Program-made: the position numbers and the translations under genes
In this document: positions 14,562 to 19,030 of the stretch, one piece after another
Position numbering within the stretch: position 1 is the first letter of the stretch
Layout of the letters: every line of letters begins with the position of its first letter
NCBI GenBank assembly: GCA_902773065.1
Contig: CACYDD010000002.1
Coordinates: 1-19,030 of the forward strand
Reading direction: 5' to 3'
Length of the DNA stretch: 19,030 nt
DNA from: an uncultured Ruminococcus sp.
GTDB taxonomy: Bacteria; Bacillota; Clostridia; Oscillospirales; Acutalibacteraceae
The notes under the pieces: model-generated
Seen by the model: the letters and a program-made list of their open reading frames with translations, nothing else
Told to the model about the DNA's origin: nothing
Database searches by the model: none

Positions 14562-16484
14562 ATGCATAAAATGTTGTATTTTGATTACTCGGCAGTGATA
14601 CTGGAATTTGTTTTGCTTGCATCGATCCTGATGCGCAGAATGACAAACGGAAAGATCAACAGTATGTTTATCATGCTTGTTACTGTGTCAATATTTACCA
14701 CTTCTGCGGATATTATCGCTGTTACCTATGACAACCTGGGCAGAGGATTCTACTATGAAAAAATGATGGCTCATTCGGTCTATCTCTTTCTGAGAGCTTT
14801 GATATCGTTTATTCATCTGAATTATGTTATTGTGCTTACCGATACCTGGTTTAAGGCAGCAAATAATTTTGCCAAAAAAATTAAGCTGTTCTTTCCGATT
14901 TTCCTGCTGGTTGCTTTTTTGACCGCCAATGTGTTTGCACATAATATCTTCTATATTGATCAGAACGGCACATATGTCAGGGGTGACAATTTCTTATGGC
15001 TCTATGCGATCAACGGATATTATGCGGTTTATGGTGCTGTGAAGATTTTTAAAAACAGCCAGATGATGGATATGTCCAGAATCATATCCCTGTTTGTCGG
15101 TACGTTTCTGATGATGGGAGCAGCATTGATACAATTTGTGATCCCGAATGTTCTCATCGATATGTTTGCCTGCTCGATCGGTCTTTTGTTTATCTTTGTG
15201 ATGGTTCAGCGGCCGGAAGAAATTACAGACTCAGAAACCGGACTGATCAAACTGAATACCTATGCATATGACCTGAAACGAAGCTTTATCAACCAGAAAC
15301 CGGAAACACTGATCATGATCAGACTCAATAACTATCTTGTGATTCGTGAAATGCTTGGTTATATGGATACAATCATTGTCAAAAGAATGATTGCGGATAT
15401 GATTGTCAGATATCTCAGATCAAGCAAAATAAGAGCGGATGTTTATTATATTGGTTCGGGTAATTACAGGGTAAGACTTGAAAATCATGATAAAGAGGAA
15501 GTTGCGAAGGCGGCTGAATACATCAATGAGGCTTTAAAAGAGGGTATCCGATATAATGAAATGCAGATCAACCTTGTTGCATGCGTGTGCATTACCAATA
15601 TTCCCGAGGATATCGATGATTTCGATTCGCTTTGCATTTTCGGAAACGATTTCAGTGCGGAATATACTGGAAATGTGCTTTATGCGTCCGAAATATGCCG
15701 CAAATCCAGATATGACATTATGCGTGAGATCGATAAGATCATTGAAAATGCTATATCGGAAAATGAATTTGAAGTATATTATCAGCCAATTTATTCCATC
15801 AAAGAACAAAGATTCAATTCGGCAGAAGCATTATTAAGACTGAAAACTGAAAAATATGGTTATATCTCGCCTGAATTGTTTATTCCTGCTGCCGAAAAAA
15901 GCGGGGCAATTCACCGTATAGGAGAAATTGTGATGGAATCCGTATGCAGCTTTATCGGAAGCGAGGAATATGCCGGTCTGGGACTGGATTATATTGAAGT
16001 GAACCTTTCTCCGGCACAATGCATGGAAAACAACCTTGCGGAAAACATGATCGGCATTATGCAAAAGAATCATGTTCAGCCAAGCCAGCTGAATCTTGAA
16101 ATCACAGAAACAGCTTCGGGTGAAATACAGAATGTTGTGATGGATAATATCACAACGCTGTATGATGCAGGTATCAGCCTTTCGCTGGATGATTTCGGCA
16201 CAGGCTATTCCAATATGACGAGAATTGCTTCTCTGCCGTTCCACATTATCAAGCTGGATAAAACCTTTACGCAGATCGAGGATAACCCGAATCTGATCAT
16301 TGTGCTTGAAAATGTTATCAAGATGATCAAAGCACTCAACATGAAAATTGTGGTTGAGGGTATTGAAACCAAAGAGCTTGTAGATCATTTTGCACGTATG
16401 GAATGTGAATATATCCAGGGCTATTATTATTCAAAACCTTTGCCGAAGCGCGATTTCGTAAAATTCGTAAAAAGCAGCATATAA
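14562..16484 (+). CDS. seven-helix membrane protein with degenerate GGDEF and intact EAL domain (probable c-di-GMP phosphodiesterase)
   Basis: A 640-residue protein. Residues 1-215 contain about seven membrane helices, a likely sensor region. Residues 225-385 look like a GGDEF domain, but the signature is replaced by a GSGNY-like segment (298-302), so it should not make c-di-GMP; it may bind a regulator nucleotide or help dimerisation. Residues 390-640 are an EAL domain with all usual metal and catalytic positions: E422 (EALLR), N481, E513 (LEITE), D543-D544 (DDFGTGYS), K564, E599 (VVEGIET) and Q619. It should therefore hydrolyse c-di-GMP to pGpG. The start has AAGGGGTGAT upstream. The gene stands alone, between a promoter and a terminator. 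Confidence 0.93.
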   Translation: MHKMLYFDYSAVILEFVLLASILMRRMTNGKINSMFIMLVTVSIFTTSADIIAVTYDNLGRGFYYEKMMAHSVYLFLRALISFIHLNYVIVLTDTWFKAANNFAKKIKLFFPIFLLVAFLTANVFAHNIFYIDQNGTYVRGDNFLWLYAINGYYAVYGAVKIFKNSQMMDMSRIISLFVGTFLMMGAALIQFVIPNVLIDMFACSIGLLFIFVMVQRPEEITDSETGLIKLNTYAYDLKRSFINQKPETLIMIRLNNYLVIREMLGYMDTIIVKRMIADMIVRYLRSSKIRADVYYIGSGNYRVRLENHDKEEVAKAAEYINEALKEGIRYNEMQINLVACVCITNIPEDIDDFDSLCIFGNDFSAEYTGNVLYASEICRKSRYDIMREIDKIIENAISENEFEVYYQPIYSIKEQRFNSAEALLRLKTEKYGYISPELFIPAAEKSGAIHRIGEIVMESVCSFIGSEEYAGLGLDYIEVNLSPAQCMENNLAENMIGIMQKNHVQPSQLNLEITETASGEIQNVVMDNITTLYDAGISLSLDDFGTGYSNMTRIASLPFHIIKLDKTFTQIEDNPNLIIVLENVIKMIKALNMKIVVEGIETKELVDHFARMECEYIQGYYYSKPLPKRDFVKFVKSSI

Positions 16485-16499
16485 ATCAAAGCATAAATA

Positions 16500-16537
16500 A
16501 ACGGCTGTAATTACCAAGTGTAATTACAGCCGTTTTC
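16500..16537 (+). terminator. terminator after the EAL gene, perhaps bidirectional
   Basis: AACGGCTGTAATTAC (16500-16514) and GTAATTACAGCCGTT (16520-16534) form a perfect 15-base stem with a five-base loop. Only a short T run (TTTT) follows on the plus strand, and TATTTAT follows on the minus strand. It may end both the EAL transcript and the converging transketolase transcript. Confidence 0.75.
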
Positions 16538-16553
16538 AGTATAAACTTGAAAG

Positions 16554-16612
16554 GCGGCAAAATAGAAGCCTTCTCAGTGAAGCAGTGACCGAAGGGAACG
16601 GATACGCGAATT
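16554..16612. repeat. dispersed intergenic repeat, copy 2
   Basis: Same orientation and same internal spacing as the copy at 12-70: GCGGCAAA is 33 bases before GACCG in both. The best-conserved block is GACCGAAGGGAACGG followed by ATACGCGAATT. It lies between the bidirectional hairpin and the stop codon of the minus-strand transketolase gene. Confidence 0.6.
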
Positions 16613-16631
16613 GTCCGATGCGGTCACGCAC

Positions 16632-17579
16632 TTATTTGTTGAGCAGTTCCGAGATTTTCTTTTCAAGACCTGCTGCGTCAAGCCCGAATTCAGCAAGAAG
16701 TCCTACCGCAGGACCACTGTGTCCGAAGGTGTCTTCCACACCAATGCGGTATACAGGAACGGGAGCATTTTCCGCCGTTACTGCGGCAACAGCTTCACCA
16801 AGACCGCCGATGATGTTATGTTCTTCAATCGTAATGATTTTGCCTGTTTCTTTTGCGGCTTTGATGATGATATCCTTATCGATCGGCTTGATCGTGTGCA
16901 TATTGATAAGACGGGCATTGATTCCCTTTTCTTTCAGTGCTCTGACAGCCTTGAGAGCTTCATAAACAACAAGTCCTGTTGCGATCACTGTTACATCATC
17001 GCCCTCTTCAAGGGTAATGCCCTTGCCGATCTCAAAGCGATAACCATTATCGGGATCATTAAAGCTTTCGATTGCCAGTCTGCCGAGTCGGATATAAACA
17101 GGACCTTTATAAGCATAAGATGCTTTGACAGCTTCGATCATCTCATAATGATCGGCAGGGTTCAGGATCACCATTCCCGGAATGGTTCTCATCAGTGCGA
17201 TATCCTCGCAACACTGGTGTGTTGCACCGTCCTCGCCGACAGAAATACCGGCGTGAGAGCCTGCAATTTTTACATTCAGGTGAGGATAGCCTACTGAGTT
17301 TCTTACCTGTTCGTATGCTCTGCCTGTTGCGAACATTGCAAAGGAAGCAGCAAAAGGAACTTTTCCCGCTGCGGCAAGACCTGCTGCAACACCGATCATA
17401 TTGCCCTCTGCAATACCGCAGTCAAAGAAACGATCGGGGTATGCTTTCTTAAAAATTTCTGTCTTGGTAGCAGCCGCAAGGTCTGCGTCAAGAACGACTA
17501 TATCATCATGCTCCTTGGCAAGCTCACAAAGAGCAAGACCAAAGCTTTCTCTTGTTGCGATTTTTTTCGTTTCTGCCAT
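16632..17579 (-). CDS. tkt: transketolase, C-terminal subunit
   Basis: A 315-residue protein carrying the pyrimidine-binding and C-terminal domains of transketolase. E58 in CGIAEGNM is the conserved glutamate that activates thiamine diphosphate in the partner subunit. HAGISVGEDGATHQ (109-122) is the family's substrate-side motif. Together with the N-terminal subunit it should transfer two-carbon units between sugar phosphates in the non-oxidative pentose phosphate pathway, in the cytoplasm. The start has GGAGG seven bases upstream, placed inside the end of the N-subunit gene. The two genes are only two bases apart, so their translation is probably coupled and equal in amount. DXS is excluded by the split form and motif set. 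Confidence 0.95.
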   Translation of the reverse strand: MAETKKIATRESFGLALCELAKEHDDIVVLDADLAAATKTEIFKKAYPDRFFDCGIAEGNMIGVAAGLAAAGKVPFAASFAMFATGRAYEQVRNSVGYPHLNVKIAGSHAGISVGEDGATHQCCEDIALMRTIPGMVILNPADHYEMIEAVKASYAYKGPVYIRLGRLAIESFNDPDNGYRFEIGKGITLEEGDDVTVIATGLVVYEALKAVRALKEKGINARLINMHTIKPIDKDIIIKAAKETGKIITIEEHNIIGGLGEAVAAVTAENAPVPVYRIGVEDTFGHSGPAVGLLAEFGLDAAGLEKKISELLNK

Positions 17580-17581
17580 GA

Positions 17582-18424
17582 TTATGCCTCCAATGCTTTC
17601 AACTGTGCGTTAAGCTCATCGACTGCTGTCTGATACTGTTCAGCGTTCGGAGCTTTTCCGTGCCAGCCAACCTGATTTTCCATATATGAAACGCCCTTGC
17701 CCTTAATGGTAGAGGCAATAATGACAACAGGCTTGCCCTTTACGGTTTTTGCTTTGTTAATTGCGTTTTCGATCTGCTCAAAATCATGACCGTCAATTTT
17801 AATTACTTCAAATCCGAAGGACTCGAATTTCTTATCGATATCCGAAAGACCTGCCACTTCGTCAACCGTGCCGTCAATCTGCAAACCGTTAAAGTCTACA
17901 ATAGCGGTAAGATTGTCAAGCTTATAATGAGAAGCAAACATGGCAGCCTCCCATACCTGACCTTCTTCACACTCACCGTCACCGAGCATAGTGTAAACAC
18001 GGTAATCATCTTCGCTGAGTTTCGCTGCAAGAGCCATACCGCAGGCAGCGGAAATACCCTGACCGAGAGAGCCTGAACTCATATCGATACCGGGTGTGTG
18101 TTTCATATCGGGATGCCCCTGAAGCATAGCACCGATATGACGGAGTGATTTGATCTCTTCTGTCGGGAAAAAGCCTTTCAGTGCAAGTGTTGCATAGAGT
18201 GCAGGGCAGCAATGACCCTTTGAAAGCACAAAGCGGTCTCTTTTCGGATCATCGGGATTTTTGGGGTCAACATTCATTTCCTTGAAATAAAGGTAAGTCA
18301 TGAGATCCGCTGCGGAAAGTGATCCGCCGGGATGACCCGATTTTGCATGAAAAACTCCTTCGATCGTCCATAGTCTGACATTGCAGGCAGTTTTTTTCAG
18401 TTCTAAAATTTCTGACGTATCCAT
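17582..18424 (-). CDS. tkt: transketolase, N-terminal subunit
   Basis: A 280-residue protein with the thiamine-diphosphate pyrophosphate-binding domain. Conserved sites are GHPGG with H31, SKGH with H71, GHP with H103, GDG (148-150) leading to N179 in the metal-binding motif, and H256 in GWHGKAPN. I place the start at 18424 rather than at the in-frame ATG 18448, because the only GGAGG (just downstream of 18448) precedes 18424 by about 12 bases. First gene of a two-gene minus-strand operon. Split transketolases are usual in many Firmicutes, so the split is not a frameshift. Confidence 0.95.
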   Translation of the reverse strand: MDTSEILELKKTACNVRLWTIEGVFHAKSGHPGGSLSAADLMTYLYFKEMNVDPKNPDDPKRDRFVLSKGHCCPALYATLALKGFFPTEEIKSLRHIGAMLQGHPDMKHTPGIDMSSGSLGQGISAACGMALAAKLSEDDYRVYTMLGDGECEEGQVWEAAMFASHYKLDNLTAIVDFNGLQIDGTVDEVAGLSDIDKKFESFGFEVIKIDGHDFEQIENAINKAKTVKGKPVVIIASTIKGKGVSYMENQVGWHGKAPNAEQYQTAVDELNAQLKALEA

Positions 18425-18490
18425 TCTGTTCCGGTTCCTCCAATTCATTCAGTATGAAAGCCAATACTGATTATTCTTCATATACAAACA

Positions 18491-18499
18491 ATTATAACA
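18491..18499 (-). promoter_or_regulatory. extended -10 promoter of the transketolase operon
   Basis: Minus-strand TGTTATAAT is an extended -10 element with a perfect TATAAT. No good -35 lies 16-18 bases upstream, which extended -10 promoters tolerate. The leader would be about 60 bases and includes the inverted repeat CAGTAT/ATACTG (18450-18469). Confidence 0.5.
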
Positions 18500-18550
18500 T
18501 ATAACTTTCAAATGATATTTCTTCAAAAGAAATAAACAAAATCCCCCTGA

Positions 18551-19030
18551 TTATTTCAAATTATTTTTATCAATATTGCTGAAATCAAGCGGTTGATCAA
18601 GTGTATCGACAAGATCCTTTGGCTGTACACCTTTTGGGAATTTGTTTTTTAATTTGCTTTTGGCAGCGTGTCTTGCACCAAGAAAATCTTTTTTGGGTGC
18701 GGGCTTTGGTCTGGGAGTATAGGTTTCAAAGTCTATCGGTGAAGCCGTATGTTCCGCAATTTTCTCTTCGGCGTCAGAACGGTGCTTTGCCTTTACATTT
18801 ACGACCACTACAGCGATTGTAATTCCGATTCCTGCCAGGATCAGAAGCACTCCTCCGAAAAGGAAGATCCATGTATCGTTACTGTCCTGATTGTTTTCAT
18901 TGTCTTTGATATTATCAAAATCGGTGGGACCTGACGTGGAGGAGGGAACGATCGGCTGCACTGTGGAGGATTTGCTGCTTTCACTCTTGCTGCTCTCGTC
19001 TGCAGAGGATTGTTTGCTTTGCTGAGAAGC
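18551..19030 (-). CDS. C-terminal part of a serine-rich, membrane-anchored protein (cut by window edge)
   Basis: The frame is open to the right edge, so the start is missing; the visible 159 codons are the C-terminus. The first part is a Ser/Lys/Glu-rich linker followed by a Pro/Ser and Asn/Asp-rich stretch. One hydrophobic helix follows (beginning WIFLFGGVLLILAGIG), then a basic KAKHR stop-transfer signal and a tail of about 80 residues with a Pro/Lys segment (PRPKPAPKK). This suggests an extracellular domain upstream, one membrane pass and a cytoplasmic tail. The function of the extracellular part cannot be seen. A GTG at 18961 is in frame but has no clear ribosome site and lies inside the linker, so it is not the likely start. 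Confidence 0.75.
   Translation of the reverse strand, partial: ASQQSKQSSADESSKSESSKSSTVQPIVPSSTSGPTDFDNIKDNENNQDSNDTWIFLFGGVLLILAGIGITIAVVVVNVKAKHRSDAEEKIAEHTASPIDFETYTPRPKPAPKKDFLGARHAAKSKLKNKFPKGVQPKDLVDTLDQPLDFSNIDKNNLK

Noticed and set aside
16632..18424. Broken transketolase gene
   Set aside because: N- and C-terminal subunits each have a proper start, ribosome site and complete domain set; split transketolases are normal in many bacteria.

Overview
The window reads as chromosome from an anaerobic, low-to-moderate-GC Gram-positive of the Clostridia, most like a Ruminococcus-type gut or rumen organism. The reasons are strong GGAGG ribosome sites, consensus sigma-A promoters, a lipobox lipoprotein, a transketolase split into two subunits, an oxygen-sensitive 2-hydroxyacyl-CoA-dehydratase-activator system, and short intergenic repeats. 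The genus is inference. There is no sign of phage, plasmid, insertion sequence, CRISPR, tRNA or rRNA.

Layout. (1) 109-4529: a perfect TTGACA-17-TATAAT promoter drives a three-gene unit: a 373-aa helical-repeat protein, a lipoprotein with an EF-hand-like loop, and a 700-aa protein whose first half is a collinear paralogue of gene 1. A strong terminator closes it. I know no described system with this make-up; it is the best candidate here for something new. (2) 4597-6606, minus strand: a membrane-bound UDP-sugar 4,6-dehydratase of the CapD/PglF/WbpM type with its own promoter. (3) 6970-12588: a large CoA-dehydratase activase (two ASKHA domains plus a cysteine-rich domain), a separate HgdB-like partner, and a membrane-anchored alpha/beta hydrolase. 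(4) 12590-14548: a stretch bracketed by inverted arrays of a 7-nt repeat. It holds a tryptophan-rich orphan gene and a polyprenyl-phosphate sugar-1-phosphate transferase. (5) 14363-16536: a seven-helix membrane protein with a degenerate GGDEF and an intact EAL domain, probably a c-di-GMP phosphodiesterase. The second heptamer array lies in its leader, against the ribosome site. (6) 16632-18499, minus strand: the two transketolase subunits. (7) 18551-19030, minus strand: the 3' part of a gene for a serine-rich, C-terminally membrane-anchored protein, cut by the window edge.

How they may connect. The dehydratase and the sugar transferase act at the first steps of making lipid-linked surface glycans, but neither sits in a glycan cluster. 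The EAL protein could set c-di-GMP level, which often controls surface traits. Transketolase feeds the pentose phosphate pathway. The activase pair suggests radical, Fe-S-dependent electron delivery to an unidentified acceptor. A roughly 59-nt dispersed repeat occurs near both ends of the window (12-70 and 16554-16612).
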